Part shown: positions 1 through 9,689 of the stretch, one piece after another
How the letters are laid out: each line of letters begins with the position of its first letter
Position numbering within the stretch: the first letter of the stretch is position 1
NCBI RefSeq assembly: GCF_002890915.1
Contig: NZ_POUT01000004.1
Location: 248,001 to 312,000 of the forward strand
Length of the DNA: 64,000 nt
Direction: 5' to 3'
DNA from: Stutzerimonas stutzeri
GTDB taxonomy: Bacteria; Pseudomonadota; Gammaproteobacteria; Pseudomonadales; Pseudomonadaceae
Made by a program: the position numbers and the translations under genes
The notes under the pieces: generated by a model
What the model saw: the letters and a program-made list of their open reading frames with translations, nothing else
What the model was told of the DNA's origin: nothing
The model's database searches: none

Positions 1-656
1 CCGAAATTGTCGACCGGGAAGGCCTCGCTACGCTGGGTTTCGGCCACCTTGCGGTCGATGTCGAGAATGGCGCTGGCGGGATTGAGCAGGTCGTCGGCCA
101 CCGCCGCATTGATGGCACCCATCTGCTTGATCAGCTCGCGCATGTTCTGCGCGCCGGCACCGGACGCCGCCTGATAAGTCATGGCGCTCATCCACTCCAC
201 CAGGCCGGCCTCGAACAGGCCACCCAGCCCCATCAGCGCCAGGCTGACGGTGCAGTTGCCGCCGATATAGTTCTTGGTCCCGGCATCCAGCTGCTGGTCG
301 ATCACGCGGCGGTTCACCGGGTCGAGCACGATCACCGCGTCGTCCTGCATGCGCAGGGCCGAGGCTGCGTCGATCCAGTAGCCCTGCCAGCCGGCTTCGC
401 GCAGCTTGGGGAAGACTTCGTTGGTGTAGTCGCCGCCCTGGCAGGTCAGGATCACATCGAGACCTTTCAACTCGTCGATGCTGTAGGCGTCCTTCAGCGC
501 AGCGGTTTCCTTGCCAATATCGGGGCCCTGGCCGCCAACGTTGGAGGTGGTGAAGAACACAGGCTCGATCAGGTCGAAGTCCCGCTCTTCCAGCATCCGC
601 TGCATGAGCACGGAACCGACCATACCGCGCCAACCGATCAGACCTACACGTTTCAT
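1..656 (-). CDS. asd: Aspartate-semialdehyde dehydrogenase, N-terminal part (gene runs off the window)
   Basis: Converts L-aspartyl-4-phosphate to L-aspartate-4-semialdehyde with NADPH, the branch point to lysine/diaminopimelate, threonine and methionine. The visible 218 residues start [15 protein letters not shown], with the glycine-rich nucleotide-binding loop at residues 6-14. The active-site cysteine lies in GGNCTVS (C135), the expected position for the proteobacterial Asd family. The start at 656 has a modest TAGGTG ribosome site. About 40% of the protein is outside the window. It lies downstream of leuB on the same strand, separated by a hairpin with a T-run, so it is probably transcribed at least partly on its own. 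Confidence 0.95.
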   Translation of the reverse strand, partial: MKRVGLIGWRGMVGSVLMQRMLEERDFDLIEPVFFTTSNVGGQGPDIGKETAALKDAYSIDELKGLDVILTCQGGDYTNEVFPKLREAGWQGYWIDAASALRMQDDAVIVLDPVNRRVIDQQLDAGTKNYIGGNCTVSLALMGLGGLFEAGLVEWMSAMTYQAASGAGAQNMRELIKQMGAINAAVADDLLNPASAILDIDRKVAETQRSEAFPVDNF

Positions 657-673
657 CGCAACTACACCTATAG

Positions 674-704
674 AAAAAGTGGCCCGCGCAGATTAAGGCG
701 GGCC
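674..704 (-). terminator. Terminator or attenuator hairpin between leuB and asd
   Basis: Read on the minus strand, GGCCCGC (704-698) pairs with GCGGGCC (687-681), and an interrupted T-run follows at 678-674. It sits 7 nt after the leuB stop and 18 nt before the asd start. It could end the leu transcript or reduce read-through into asd. Confidence 0.6.
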
Positions 705-710
705 GAAAGA

Positions 711-1793
711 TTACAACTTCGCGAGGGCCGCGACTACTGCATCACCCATCGCCTGAGTACCGACTTTGTTACAACCTTCGGACCAGATGTCGCCAGTACG
801 CAGGCCCTGATCGAGCACATCGCTTACCGCCTGTTCGATGGCATCGGCCGCCGCGACCTGGTTGAAGCTGTAACGCAGCATCATCGAAACGGAAAGAATG
901 GTCGCCAACGGGTTGGCGATACCTTTGCCGGCGATGTCCGGTGCCGAGCCATGACACGGTTCGTACATGCCTTTGTTGCCGGCATCCAGCGAGGCGGACG
1001 GCAGCATGCCGATGGAGCCGGTGAGCATGGAGGCCTCGTCCGACAGGATGTCGCCGAACATGTTGTCGGTGACGATTACGTCGAACTGCTTCGGCGCGCG
1101 CACCAGCTGCATGGCCGCGTTATCGACATACATATGGCTGAGTTCGACTTCCGGGTAGTCCTTGGCGACTTCCTCGACGACCGCGCGCCACAGCTGACTG
1201 GAAGCCAGCACATTCGCCTTGTCCACCGAGCAGAGCTTCTTGTTGCGCACCATGGCCATGTCGAAACCGACCTTGGCGATGCGGCGGATCTCGCTCTCGC
1301 TGTACGGCAGCGTGTCGTACGCCATGCGCTCGCCGTTCTCCAGCACCTTGCTCTCGCGCGGCTGGCCGAAGTAGATGCCGCCGGTCAGTTCGCGCACGAT
1401 GAGGATATCCAGCCCGGCGACGATTTCCGGCTTGAGCGACGAGGCCCCAGCCAACTGCGGATAGAGCAGCGCCGGCCGCAGGTTGCCGAACAGGCCCAAC
1501 TGGGAACGGATCTTCAGCAGACCACGCTCCGGACGGATGGCCGGATCGATGGTGTCCCACTTGGGCCCGCCGACCGCGCCCAGCAGAATGGCGTCAGCGG
1601 CGCGGGCGCGCTCCAGCGTTTCGTCGGCCAGCGGCACACCGTACTTGTCTACGGCCGCACCACCCAGCTCGTCATAGCTCAGCTCGAAGCCCAGATCGAA
1701 CTTGTCACTGGCCAGCTGCAGCACCTTGACTGCCTCGGCCATGATTTCCGGGCCGATGCCATCGCCGGGGAGAACCAGAATCTGTTTGGACAT
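711..1793 (-). CDS. leuB: 3-isopropylmalate dehydrogenase
   Basis: Third enzyme of leucine synthesis: NAD-dependent oxidation and decarboxylation of 3-isopropylmalate to 2-oxoisocaproate in the cytoplasm. The 360-residue length is normal. The protein opens [16 protein letters not shown] and has the family signature near residues 215-270 ([15 protein letters not shown]), which includes the metal-binding aspartates. It follows leuD on the minus strand after a 183-nt gap that contains no gene. In P. aeruginosa, as I recall, a methyltransferase-like gene lies between leuD and leuB; none is present here. Confidence 0.97.
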   Translation of the reverse strand: MSKQILVLPGDGIGPEIMAEAVKVLQLASDKFDLGFELSYDELGGAAVDKYGVPLADETLERARAADAILLGAVGGPKWDTIDPAIRPERGLLKIRSQLGLFGNLRPALLYPQLAGASSLKPEIVAGLDILIVRELTGGIYFGQPRESKVLENGERMAYDTLPYSESEIRRIAKVGFDMAMVRNKKLCSVDKANVLASSQLWRAVVEEVAKDYPEVELSHMYVDNAAMQLVRAPKQFDVIVTDNMFGDILSDEASMLTGSIGMLPSASLDAGNKGMYEPCHGSAPDIAGKGIANPLATILSVSMMLRYSFNQVAAADAIEQAVSDVLDQGLRTGDIWSEGCNKVGTQAMGDAVVAALAKL

Positions 1794-1895
1794 TTCCTAT
1801 TCCTTATAAGAGGTCACATCGAGGCAGGGCGTACCGATGGGCTGAGCCCACCTGGTTTTTCGTTCGGCACCAGCCTCGGCTTTTTTGCGTTGCCG

Positions 1896-1923
1896 AATGG
1901 CGCCGAGCAGTCGAGGCGCCATT
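1896..1923 (-). repeat. Perfect 9-bp hairpin in the leuD-leuB gap
   Basis: AATGGCGCC (1896-1904) and GGCGCCATT (1915-1923) form a 9-bp stem with a 10-nt loop. No T-run follows directly on the minus strand, so this is not a clear terminator. It may stabilise or process the leu mRNA. Confidence 0.35.
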
Positions 1924-1976
1924 GCGAGGATCTTTCCGCAGGATGAGACCGAACCCCACCCTGCTTGTCGTACAGA

Positions 1977-2624
1977 CTACTTGATCGCGCCGAACAACCA
2001 AGGCTGGCTCTGCTGGTGGCGAACTTCGAAGGCCTTGATCGCCTCGGCGTCCTGCAGGGTCAGGCCGATATCGTCCAGACCATTGAGCAGGCAGTGCTTG
2101 CGGAAGGCATCGACCTCGAAGCCGTATTGCTTGCCGTCCGGACGGGTAACGGTCTGCGCAGCCAGATCGACGGTCAGCTGGTAACCTTCGGTCGCCTCGG
2201 CCTGCTGGAACAGCTCGTCCACCTCCTCTTCCTTCAGCACGATCGGCAACAGGCCGTTCTTGAAGCTGTTGTTGTAGAAGATGTCGGCGAAGCTCGGCGC
2301 GATGATGGTGCGAAAACCATACTCGTCCAGCGCCCACGGCGCATGCTCGCGGGAGGAGCCGCAGCCGAAGTTCTCGCGCGCCAGCAGCACACTGGCGCCC
2401 TGGTAGCGCGGGAAGTTCAGCACGAAGTCCTGGTTCAGCGGACGCTGCGAGCAGTCCTGGTTCGGCTGGCCGACGTCCAGGTAACGCCATTCGTCGAACA
2501 GGTTGGGGCCGAAGCCGGTGCGCTTGATGGACTTGAGAAACTGCTTGGGAATGATCTGGTCGGTATCGACGTTCGCGCGATCCAGCGGGCAGACCAGGCC
2601 GGTGTGTTGGGTAAAGGCTTTCAT
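1977..2624 (-). CDS. leuD: 3-isopropylmalate dehydratase small subunit
   Basis: Small (swivel) subunit of isopropylmalate isomerase, which with LeuC interconverts 2- and 3-isopropylmalate. The 215-residue protein starts [20 protein letters not shown]. It has the typical [11 protein letters not shown] segment and the [13 protein letters not shown] substrate-recognition motif around residues 80-92. The start at 2624 lies 11 nt after the leuC stop, with GAGGAGAG as ribosome site, so leuC and leuD are translationally close. A longer open frame continues upstream but only shadows leuC. Confidence 0.96.
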   Translation of the reverse strand: MKAFTQHTGLVCPLDRANVDTDQIIPKQFLKSIKRTGFGPNLFDEWRYLDVGQPNQDCSQRPLNQDFVLNFPRYQGASVLLARENFGCGSSREHAPWALDEYGFRTIIAPSFADIFYNNSFKNGLLPIVLKEEEVDELFQQAEATEGYQLTVDLAAQTVTRPDGKQYGFEVDAFRKHCLLNGLDDIGLTLQDAEAIKAFEVRHQQSQPWLFGAIK

Positions 2625-2635
2625 CGGTTCTCTCC

Positions 2636-4063
2636 TCAGGCCTGGATCAGTTCGCGCACATCGATGAAGTGACCGGTCACCGCCGCGGCGGCGGCCATGG
2701 CCGGGCTGACCAGGTGGGTACGCCCGCCGGCACCCTGGCGGCCTTCGAAGTTGCGGTTGGAGGTCGAGGCGCAATGCTCGCCGCTGCCCAGCTTGTCCGG
2801 GTTCATCGCCAGGCACATGGAGCAGCCCGGCTCGCGCCACTCGAAGCCGGCCTCGAGGAAGATCTTGTCCAACCCCTCGGCCTCGGCCTGCTGCTTGACC
2901 AGGCCCGAGCCCGGCACCACCATCGCCTGCTTGACGTTCGCGGCGACCTTGCGCCCCTTGGCGACTTCGGCGGCGGCCCGCAGATCCTCGATCCGCGAGT
3001 TGGTGCAGGAGCCGATGAACACGCGGTCCAGCTTGATCTCGGTGATCGGCTGGTTGGCCGCCAGGCCCATGTACTTCAGCGCACGGACGATGGAGTCGCG
3101 CTTGACCGGATCGGCCTCGACGGCCGGGTCCGGCACGTTCTGGTCGACCGCCAGCACCATCTCCGGCGAAGTGCCCCAGCTGACCTGCGGCTTGATCTCT
3201 TCGGCCTTGAGCTCGACGACGGTATCGAACACGGCATCGGCATCGGAAACCAGGCCCTTCCACAGCGCAACGGCCTTGTCCCAATCGGCGCCCTTCGGTG
3301 CGTACGGGCGCCCTTCGACATAGGCGATGGTCTTCTCGTCCACGGCGACCATGCCCACGCGGGCACCGGCCTCGATGGCCATGTTGCAGAGGGTCATGCG
3401 GCCTTCCATGGACAGCTCGCGAATGGCGCTGCCGGCAAATTCCAGCGCGTGGCCATTGCCGCCGGCGGTGCCGATCTTGCCGATCACGGCCAGCACGATG
3501 TCCTTGGCGGTGACACCGAACGGCAGTTGGCCTTCGACGCGCACCTGCATGTTCTTCATCTTCTTGGCCACCAGGCACTGGGTGGCGAGCACGTGCTCGA
3601 CCTCGGAGGTACCGATGCCATGGGCCAGCGCGCCGAAGGCGCCGTGGGTCGAGGTGTGCGAGTCACCGCAGACCACGGTCATGCCTGGCAGGGTCGCGCC
3701 CTGCTCCGGGCCGATGACGTGGACGATGCCCTGGCGCACGTCGTTCATCTTGAATTCGAGGATGCCGAAGTCATCGCAGTTCTCGTCGAGGGTCTGCACC
3801 TGGATGCGCGAGACCTCGTCGGCGATGGCTTCCAGGCCGCCCTGACGCTCGCCCTTGGTGGTCGGCACGTTGTGGTCCGGGGTGGCGATGTTGGCGTCGA
3901 TGCGCCACGGCTTGCGGTTGGCCAGGCGCAGCCCTTCGAAGGCCTGCGGCGAGGTCACTTCGTGGAGGATGTGACGGTCGATGTAGATCAGCGACGAACC
4001 ATCGTCGCGCCGCTTCACCTCGTGCATTTCCCAGAGCTTGTCGTAGAGCGTCTTGCCGGCCAT
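2636..4063 (-). CDS. leuC: 3-isopropylmalate dehydratase large subunit
   Basis: Aconitase-family large subunit carrying the [4Fe-4S] cluster of isopropylmalate isomerase. I chose the start [14 protein letters not shown] at 4063 (475 residues) over an in-frame ATG at 4078, because GAGGA lies about 9 nt upstream and the length matches the family. Cluster cysteines are visible in GSCTNSR and in the C-terminal [10 protein letters not shown] segment. First gene of the minus-strand leuC-leuD-leuB series, divergent from a LysR-type regulator that shares the intergenic region. Confidence 0.97.
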   Translation of the reverse strand: MAGKTLYDKLWEMHEVKRRDDGSSLIYIDRHILHEVTSPQAFEGLRLANRKPWRIDANIATPDHNVPTTKGERQGGLEAIADEVSRIQVQTLDENCDDFGILEFKMNDVRQGIVHVIGPEQGATLPGMTVVCGDSHTSTHGAFGALAHGIGTSEVEHVLATQCLVAKKMKNMQVRVEGQLPFGVTAKDIVLAVIGKIGTAGGNGHALEFAGSAIRELSMEGRMTLCNMAIEAGARVGMVAVDEKTIAYVEGRPYAPKGADWDKAVALWKGLVSDADAVFDTVVELKAEEIKPQVSWGTSPEMVLAVDQNVPDPAVEADPVKRDSIVRALKYMGLAANQPITEIKLDRVFIGSCTNSRIEDLRAAAEVAKGRKVAANVKQAMVVPGSGLVKQQAEAEGLDKIFLEAGFEWREPGCSMCLAMNPDKLGSGEHCASTSNRNFEGRQGAGGRTHLVSPAMAAAAAVTGHFIDVRELIQA

Positions 4064-4122
4064 CGGACTTTTCCTCATCTGCTTTCTATGCGGGGCGAAT
4101 AGCCCTTGCGCTTATGAGGGTG

Positions 4123-4156
4123 ATGCTATGGGCTTGCATTGAATTACTCAAATTCA
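4123..4156 (-). promoter_or_regulatory. Candidate leuC promoter overlapping a LysR-type operator
   Basis: On the minus strand TTGAGT (4151-4146) and TAGCAT (4128-4123) are separated by 17 nt, a plausible sigma-70 promoter for leuC. Overlapping it, TGAATT-N5-AATTCA (4140-4156) is a perfect inverted repeat that contains the T-N11-A spacing typical of LysR-family binding sites. The overlap fits control of leuC by the divergent regulator. The assignment is inferred from position and symmetry. Confidence 0.5.
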
Positions 4157-4210
4157 TATTTTTTATCCAAAGCATTCCTTACAGGAATCACCATCAACGC
4201 GAGGGGAATG

Positions 4211-5092
4211 ATGGATCTCGCCAACCTCAACGCCTTCATCGCCATCGCGGAAACCGGCAGCTTCTCGCTGGCCGCGGAACGTCTGCACCTGACCCAGCCA
4301 GCCGTGAGCAAACGCATCGCGGCACTGGAAATGCAGCTCGACGTGCGCCTGTTCGACCGCCTGGGCCGCGAGATCAGCCTGACCGAAGCCGGCCGTGCCC
4401 TGCTCCCGCGGGCCTACCAGATACTCAATGTACTGGACGACACCCGCCGCGCCTTGACCAACCTCAACGGCGACATCGGCGGGCGCCTGAGCCTGGCGAC
4501 CAGCCATCACATCGGCCTGCATCGCTTGCCGCCGCTGCTGCGCGCCTTTACCCGCGCGCATCCACAGGTGAGTCTGGATATCCGCTTCCTGGATTCGGAA
4601 ATAGCGTACGAAGAAGTACTGCATGGCCGTGCAGAACTCGCGGTCATCACCCTGGCCCCGCAGACGGCCGCGCCCATCCAGGCGGTCAAGGTCTGGGACG
4701 ACCCGCTGGATTTCGTCGTCGCGCCCGAGCACCCGCTGGCGCAGAAGCCCGACATCACCCTGGCCGATGTAGCCGGCCATCCGGCGGTATTCCCCGGCGG
4801 CAATACCTTCACCCACCACATCGCCCAGCGCTTGTTCGAGCGTGAGGGGCTGACGCCCAATATCGCCATGAGCACCAACTATATGGAGACGATCAAGATG
4901 ATGGTCTCCATCGGCATCGCCTGGAGCGTGCTGCCGCGCAGCATGCTCGACGAGCAGGTGGTGCGCCTGCCGCTGCCGGGCATCCAGCTGTCACGGCAAC
5001 TGGGTTACATCCTGCACACCGAACGCACCCTTTCCAATGCCGCCAAGGCCTTCATGGCCCTGCTGGATGCCGACAAGGACCGCTTGCGCTGA
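4211..5092 (+). CDS. LysR-family transcriptional regulator, divergent from leuC
   Basis: A 293-residue LysR-type regulator. Residues 1-60 form the winged helix-turn-helix (LNAFIAIAETGSFSLAAERL, then TQPAVSKRIAALE). The remainder is a periplasmic-binding-protein-like effector domain. I start at 4211 (MDLANLNAF); an ATG at 4208 is equally in frame but too close to the GAGGGG ribosome site. Divergence from leuC with a shared operator-like palindrome suggests it controls the leu genes, perhaps with a pathway intermediate as co-inducer. That role is inference from position. Confidence 0.9.
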   Translation: MDLANLNAFIAIAETGSFSLAAERLHLTQPAVSKRIAALEMQLDVRLFDRLGREISLTEAGRALLPRAYQILNVLDDTRRALTNLNGDIGGRLSLATSHHIGLHRLPPLLRAFTRAHPQVSLDIRFLDSEIAYEEVLHGRAELAVITLAPQTAAPIQAVKVWDDPLDFVVAPEHPLAQKPDITLADVAGHPAVFPGGNTFTHHIAQRLFEREGLTPNIAMSTNYMETIKMMVSIGIAWSVLPRSMLDEQVVRLPLPGIQLSRQLGYILHTERTLSNAAKAFMALLDADKDRLR

Positions 5093-5144
5093 GCCCTGGC
5101 CAACGGATAACGTCGATCCATAACAATAAGCGGAACGGCCATAA

Positions 5145-8117
5145 ATGACCGATCACTCGTCCATCGCCGACACCCCGTCTTCATCTGCCACGCACAACCA
5201 GGAAGACCGCAACCACAGCGCCTCGTCTCGCTCCCGCACCCGCCCGTTCGACCTCGCCATCCCGCAAGGGCATCCCTGGAACGACACCGCTCACCTGCTG
5301 GCGGTGCTCGGTGATGCCCGCTTCGGCGTCTGGGCCTGGGAGCTGAAAACCGGCAGGCTCTACTGGTCGCCCCGCAGCCAGGACCTGTTCGGGCTCGATG
5401 GCGGGCCGGAGTTCGCCACAGGCATCGCCGGCTACCTGGAGCTGGTCGCCGAAGAGGACCGCGAGACGGTCGGCCAGGTCTTCGAGGCGGCACTGCACAA
5501 CGACGACCGGCACCTGCGCCTGGAACACCGGGTCCGCTGGCCGGACGGCAGCCTGCACTGGCTGGAACTCACCGGGCAGCGCCACGGCGCCGAAGCGGCC
5601 GAACAGCCGATGCTGATCGGCGTGATTCGCGACAATACCGAACAGCGCCAGCAGGCCGAGGCGCTGCAGCAGAGCCAGGAGCGGCTGCAACTGGCCCTCG
5701 AGTCCGTCCAGCTGGGCACCTGGGAATGGCATATTCCCAGCGACATGCTCTATGCATCGGCGCGCGCCTCGGACCTGCAAGGGACCATGGAAGGCCCCTA
5801 TCATGGCTCGTTCCGCGAGTTCTTCGCCCATGTACCGACCGAGGACCGGCAGAAGATGCGCCACGCCTACAGCGATCTGCTCGCGGGCCGCATCGAGCAG
5901 TACCAGGTCATCTACCGCGCCCAGTCGGCAAGCGGCGGCACCCGGCACCTGGAAAGCACCGCCAAGCTCTACCGGGACGCCGAAGGCCGCCCGCTGCGCA
6001 TGGCCGGCATCATCATGGACATCACCGAGCGCGTGCTGCGCGAACAGCACTTGAGCGCCTCGGAGGAAAAATTCGCCACGCTGTTCCAGGGCAGCCCGGA
6101 CCCCATCTGCGTCTCGCGCATCCGCGACGGCAGCTTCCTGGAAATCAACCCCAGCTTCAGCAAGACCTTCGGCTGGCAGCCGCAGGACATCGTCGGCCGC
6201 ACCGCGCCGGAAATCGGCTTCTGGCGCGATGAGCGGCGGCGCCAGACGCTTTACGCACAACTGACCGCGGAGCAATCGCTGGAAAATGCCGAGGCCGAGT
6301 TCCGCTCGCGCGATGGCGAATCGATCACCTGCGTGGTGTCCAGCCGCTTCATTCGGGTCGAGCGCAGGCTGTGCATCATCACCACCTTTCGCGACATCAC
6401 CAAACGCAAGCAGGCCGAAGCGGCGCTGCGCGCGAGCGAAGCGAAGTTCGCCAAGGCGTTTCGCGCCAGCCCGGACGCCATCACCATCACCGAGCGCGCC
6501 AGCGGCCGCTACATCGAGGTCAATGAAGGCTTCTGCCGGCTGTCCGGCTATCGCATGGACGAGGTGATCGGCCGCACCGCGCACGAATTGCGCGTCTGGC
6601 CCGAGTCCCAGCGCCAGGAAATCATCGAGGCGATCGAGCGCGAGGGGCGCCTGAGCAACCGTGAAATGCGTGGCATGGACCGCGACGGGCGGATCAAGCA
6701 CATCGAGGTCTCGGTCGAACCCATCGAACTCGACGGCATGGACTGCCTGCTGCTCACCGCCCGCGACATCGGCGAGCTCAAGGCGGCGCAGGCGCAGGTC
6801 CATCACATGGCCTACCACGACCCGCTGACCAACCTGCCCAACCGCGCACTGCTGATGGACCGCCTGACCCAGCACAGCGCGCTGCACCAGCGCCACGACC
6901 TGCGGGGCGCCCTGCTGTTCCTCGACCTCGATCATTTCAAGCACATCAACGACTCGCTCGGGCATCCGGTCGGCGACGCCGTGCTGAGAATGGTCACCGC
7001 GCGGCTGGAAGCCAGCATTCGCCAGGAGGACACCGTGGCGCGGCTCGGCGGCGACGAGTTCGTCGTGCTGCTGACCGGTCTCACCGGCCGACGCTCGGAA
7101 GTCACCCGCCATGTCCGCCAGGTGGCGGAGAAGCTGCGCAAACTGCTCGCCGAGCCCATGCAGTTCGAAGGCCACCGCCTGCAGGTCACGCCGAGCATCG
7201 GCATCGCCCTGATTCCCGATCACGGGGCGACGCCGGCCGACCTGCTCAAGCGCGCCGACATCGCCCTCTACCGGGCCAAGGACGCCGGGCGCAACGCCAT
7301 CCAGCTGTTCCGCAACACCATGCAGGAAGCCGCCAGCGCGCGCCTGCGGCTGGAGAACGAACTGCGTCAGGCGTTGCTACGCAACGAATTCGAGCTGCAC
7401 CTGCAGCCGCAGGTGGATGCCCGCAACGGCCAGATCATCGGCGCCGAGGCGCTGTTACGCTGGCAGCACCCGCGGCAGGGCATGCAGACGCCCGCGGCGT
7501 TCATCCAGGTCCTGGAAGAAGGCGCCCTGCTGCCCGAGGTGGGCAGTTGGGTTATCGACGAGGCCTGCCGAATCGGCGCGGCACTGATCGAAGACGGCCT
7601 GGTCGATCCTGCCGCTTTCAGCCTGTGCATCAATATCAGCCCGCGGCAGTTCCGCCAGAACGACTTCGTCGAACGCGTCGTCCTGGCCCTGGACAAAAGT
7701 GGCTTGCCGCGCCAGATGGTGAAACTGGAAATCACCGAAAGCATCGTCATCCAGCACCTGGACGACACCATCGCCAAGATGCGCCGCCTGCGAAAACTCG
7801 GCATCGGCTTCGCCATGGACGATTTCGGCACCGGCTATTCGTCGCTCACCTATCTCAAGCGTCTGCCGGTGGACCTGCTGAAAATCGACCAGTCGTTCGT
7901 GCGCGACGCGATCGCCGATGGCAACGATGCGGAAATCATCCGCGCCATCGTCGCCATGGCCTCCAGTCTGGGCCTCGAGGTCATCGCCGAGGGCGTCGAG
8001 CAACGGGCCCAGCTGGACCTGCTCCAGCGGCAGGGCTGCCACCTCTACCAGGGCTATCTGTTCAGCCGCCCGCTGCCCGTCGCCTGCTTCCGCGAGCTGC
8101 TGGAGGCTGGCCGCTAA
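5145..8117 (+). CDS. PAS-GGDEF-EAL dual-domain c-di-GMP enzyme
   Basis: A 990-residue protein with several PAS repeats in roughly residues 45-550 (PAC-like ends such as IGVIRDNTEQRQQAE and LLTARDIGELKAAQ), then a GGDEF domain (GGDEF at about 635-639) and an EAL domain (EAL at about 767). The GGDEF half keeps an RxxD inhibition site (RQED) five residues before the active site. The EAL half keeps EALLRW, DDFGTGYSSL and EVIAEGVE. Both activities therefore look intact. No transmembrane segment is evident, so it is probably cytoplasmic. The first PAS may be heme- or flavin-binding; this cannot be decided here. Confidence 0.93.
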   Translation: MTDHSSIADTPSSSATHNQEDRNHSASSRSRTRPFDLAIPQGHPWNDTAHLLAVLGDARFGVWAWELKTGRLYWSPRSQDLFGLDGGPEFATGIAGYLELVAEEDRETVGQVFEAALHNDDRHLRLEHRVRWPDGSLHWLELTGQRHGAEAAEQPMLIGVIRDNTEQRQQAEALQQSQERLQLALESVQLGTWEWHIPSDMLYASARASDLQGTMEGPYHGSFREFFAHVPTEDRQKMRHAYSDLLAGRIEQYQVIYRAQSASGGTRHLESTAKLYRDAEGRPLRMAGIIMDITERVLREQHLSASEEKFATLFQGSPDPICVSRIRDGSFLEINPSFSKTFGWQPQDIVGRTAPEIGFWRDERRRQTLYAQLTAEQSLENAEAEFRSRDGESITCVVSSRFIRVERRLCIITTFRDITKRKQAEAALRASEAKFAKAFRASPDAITITERASGRYIEVNEGFCRLSGYRMDEVIGRTAHELRVWPESQRQEIIEAIEREGRLSNREMRGMDRDGRIKHIEVSVEPIELDGMDCLLLTARDIGELKAAQAQVHHMAYHDPLTNLPNRALLMDRLTQHSALHQRHDLRGALLFLDLDHFKHINDSLGHPVGDAVLRMVTARLEASIRQEDTVARLGGDEFVVLLTGLTGRRSEVTRHVRQVAEKLRKLLAEPMQFEGHRLQVTPSIGIALIPDHGATPADLLKRADIALYRAKDAGRNAIQLFRNTMQEAASARLRLENELRQALLRNEFELHLQPQVDARNGQIIGAEALLRWQHPRQGMQTPAAFIQVLEEGALLPEVGSWVIDEACRIGAALIEDGLVDPAAFSLCINISPRQFRQNDFVERVVLALDKSGLPRQMVKLEITESIVIQHLDDTIAKMRRLRKLGIGFAMDDFGTGYSSLTYLKRLPVDLLKIDQSFVRDAIADGNDAEIIRAIVAMASSLGLEVIAEGVEQRAQLDLLQRQGCHLYQGYLFSRPLPVACFRELLEAGR

Positions 8118-8121
8118 CCAC

Positions 8122-8143
8122 GAAAAAGGGCGCCGCAGCGCCC
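8122..8143 (-). terminator. Terminator downstream of the hsp20 gene
   Basis: On the minus strand GGGCGC-TGCG-GCGCCC (8143-8128) is followed by TTTTT (8127-8123). It would end hsp20 transcription. It has no T-run on the plus strand, so it is a weaker candidate for the convergent GGDEF/EAL gene. Confidence 0.6.
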
Positions 8144-8149
8144 CGAATC

Positions 8150-8229
8150 GCTGTAGGAGCCGGCTTGCCGGCGATCCGCCGCAGCAGAGCATCGCAGCGA
8201 GGACTGGGCGTCCCCCAGACGCCTACAAG
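8150..8229. repeat. REP-like palindromic element
   Basis: The sequence begins CTGTAGGAGCCGGCTTGCCG, with a perfect core palindrome GCCGGC-TT-GCCGGC (8159-8172), and ends with an inverted TGTAGG partner (CCTACA near 8222). This matches the look of dispersed Pseudomonas REP elements found between convergent genes. It lies in the gap between the convergent GGDEF/EAL and hsp20 genes. Confidence 0.65.
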
Positions 8230-8240
8230 AAGCCCCCGGA

Positions 8241-8687
8241 TCAGCCTTCCAGCGCCGGCCGCGGCTCGGCATTGATCGGGATGCGCTTGGGCTTGGCCTC
8301 TTCCGGCACGACACGCACCAGATCGATGTTCAGCAGGCCGTTGTTCAACGCGGCCCCCTTCACCTCGATATGGTCGGCCAGGCGGAACGACAGCTTGAAG
8401 GCGCGCTGGGCGATGCCCTGGTGCAGGTAGGTGACGTTCTGCGCCTCGTTTTCGCGCCGACCGCCACTGATGGTCAGCATGCTGCGCTCGACCTGCAGGT
8501 CGAGGTCCGACTCCTGGAAGCCGGCGGCCGCGATCACGATGCGGTACTGGTCATCGCCGTGCTTCTCGATGTTGTAGGGCGGATAGGAGCTGCCGGAATC
8601 GTTGCGCAGGGCCGACTCGAACAGGTCGTTGAAGCGGTCGAAGCCGACCGATTGGCGGAACAACGGAGCCATGGAAAAAGAAGTCAT
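8241..8687 (-). CDS. ibpA: Small heat-shock protein, Hsp20/IbpA family
   Basis: ATP-independent holdase that binds unfolding proteins and passes them to DnaK/ClpB. The 148-residue protein starts MTSFSMAPLFRQSVGFDRF, a typical IbpA N-terminus. The alpha-crystallin domain spans about residues 35-125, and an I-x-I-like tail motif (RIPI) lies near the C-terminus. The start at 8687 has a strong GGAGG about 8 nt upstream; the open frame extends further upstream without support. Control by heat through an RNA thermometer is common in this family, but I did not resolve one. Confidence 0.9.
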   Translation of the reverse strand: MTSFSMAPLFRQSVGFDRFNDLFESALRNDSGSSYPPYNIEKHGDDQYRIVIAAAGFQESDLDLQVERSMLTISGGRRENEAQNVTYLHQGIAQRAFKLSFRLADHIEVKGAALNNGLLNIDLVRVVPEEAKPKRIPINAEPRPALEG

Positions 8688-8819
8688 GATGCAAACCTCC
8701 TGAGATTTCAGCAAAGTCATGAGGCGGAACCCGAATTCGGCATTCCACATTGCCTAGATAGGAACCCTGTGCAAGATTTCAAGAGCCACTTCGTACACTT
8801 TCTGATCAGGAAACCCTCC

Positions 8820-9566
8820 ATGCCCAAGGTCATGCTCATCACCGGCGCCAGCCGCGGTATCGGCGCTGCCACCGCGCGCCTGGCGGCTCGCCAGGGTTAC
8901 GCCCTGTGCCTGAACTATCGCCAACGTGAGGACGCGGCGCTTTGGCTGCTCGACGAAGTTCGCGCGCTGGGCGCCCATGCCATCGCGGTGAAAGCCGACG
9001 TCGCGGAGGAGGACCAGGTGCTGGAACTGTTCGCCGCCCTCGACCACGAGTTCGGGCAGTTGGACGTGCTGGTCAACAATGCCGGCATGCTGGAGCGGCA
9101 GATGCGCCTGGAACAGATGGACGCGGCGCGCTGGACACGCGTGCTCGGTGCCAACGTGATCGGCAGCTTCCTCTGCGCGCGCGAGGCGATCAAGCGCATG
9201 TCCACCCGCCATGGCGGCCAGGGCGGTGCGATCGTCAACCTGTCCTCGGTGGCCGCGCGCCTCGGCGCGCCGGGTGAATACATCGACTACGCGGCAGCCA
9301 AGGGCGCCATCGACAGCATGACGCTGGGCCTGGCCAAGGAAGTGGCCGGCGAAGGCATACGCGTCAATGCCGTGCGCCCCGGCGTCATTCATACCGAAAT
9401 CCACGCCAGCGGCGGCGAGCCGGAGCGGGTCGAGCGGGTCAAGGCGAGCGTACCCATGGGCCGCGGCGGCCAGGCAGAAGAAATCGCCGAGGCGATCCTC
9501 TGGCTCGCCAGCGAGCAGGCCAGCTATACCAGCGGCGCGCTGCTGGACGTCAGCGGCGGGCGCTGA
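8820..9566 (+). CDS. Short-chain dehydrogenase/reductase
   Basis: A 248-residue classical SDR with a Rossmann fold. The cofactor loop TGASRGIG is at residues 8-15, NNAG follows near residue 85, the catalytic serine is in VNLSSVAAR, and the YAAAK active site is near residue 157. The start MPKVMLITGAS at 8820 follows AGGAAA. The substrate cannot be inferred. It resembles FabG-like and glucose-dehydrogenase-like SDRs, and its place between ibpA and dusC matches P. aeruginosa gene order as I recall it. Confidence 0.88.
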   Translation: MPKVMLITGASRGIGAATARLAARQGYALCLNYRQREDAALWLLDEVRALGAHAIAVKADVAEEDQVLELFAALDHEFGQLDVLVNNAGMLERQMRLEQMDAARWTRVLGANVIGSFLCAREAIKRMSTRHGGQGGAIVNLSSVAARLGAPGEYIDYAAAKGAIDSMTLGLAKEVAGEGIRVNAVRPGVIHTEIHASGGEPERVERVKASVPMGRGGQAEEIAEAILWLASEQASYTSGALLDVSGGR

Positions 9567-9589
9567 CCGCAACACCGCTCGACGATCCC

Positions 9590-9630
9590 CGTAGGCTGGG
9601 TTGAGCGCAGCCAAGCCCAACGAACAGATG
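9590..9630. repeat. Dispersed Pseudomonas intergenic repeat
   Basis: The segment beginning CGTAGGCTGGGTTGAGCGCA and continuing GCCAAGCCCAACGAAC has imperfect dyad symmetry (TGGGTT against AGCCCA). It resembles a family of short intergenic repeats common in pseudomonads. It lies in the 123-nt convergent gap between the SDR gene and dusC, where it may also act as a weak terminator. Confidence 0.45.
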
Positions 9631-9689
9631 CCGGGCATCACGCAGGATTTCGAGCAGGGGATGCGCTACGGCATCGCTTGCTCCATCCC

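Noticed and set aside
28..633. 201-residue minus-strand open frame at the left end
   Set aside because: It is out of frame with asd; the true asd frame starts at 656 and runs off the window.
5181..7223. 680-residue minus-strand open frame
   Set aside because: It is antisense to the PAS-GGDEF-EAL gene and has no domain of its own.
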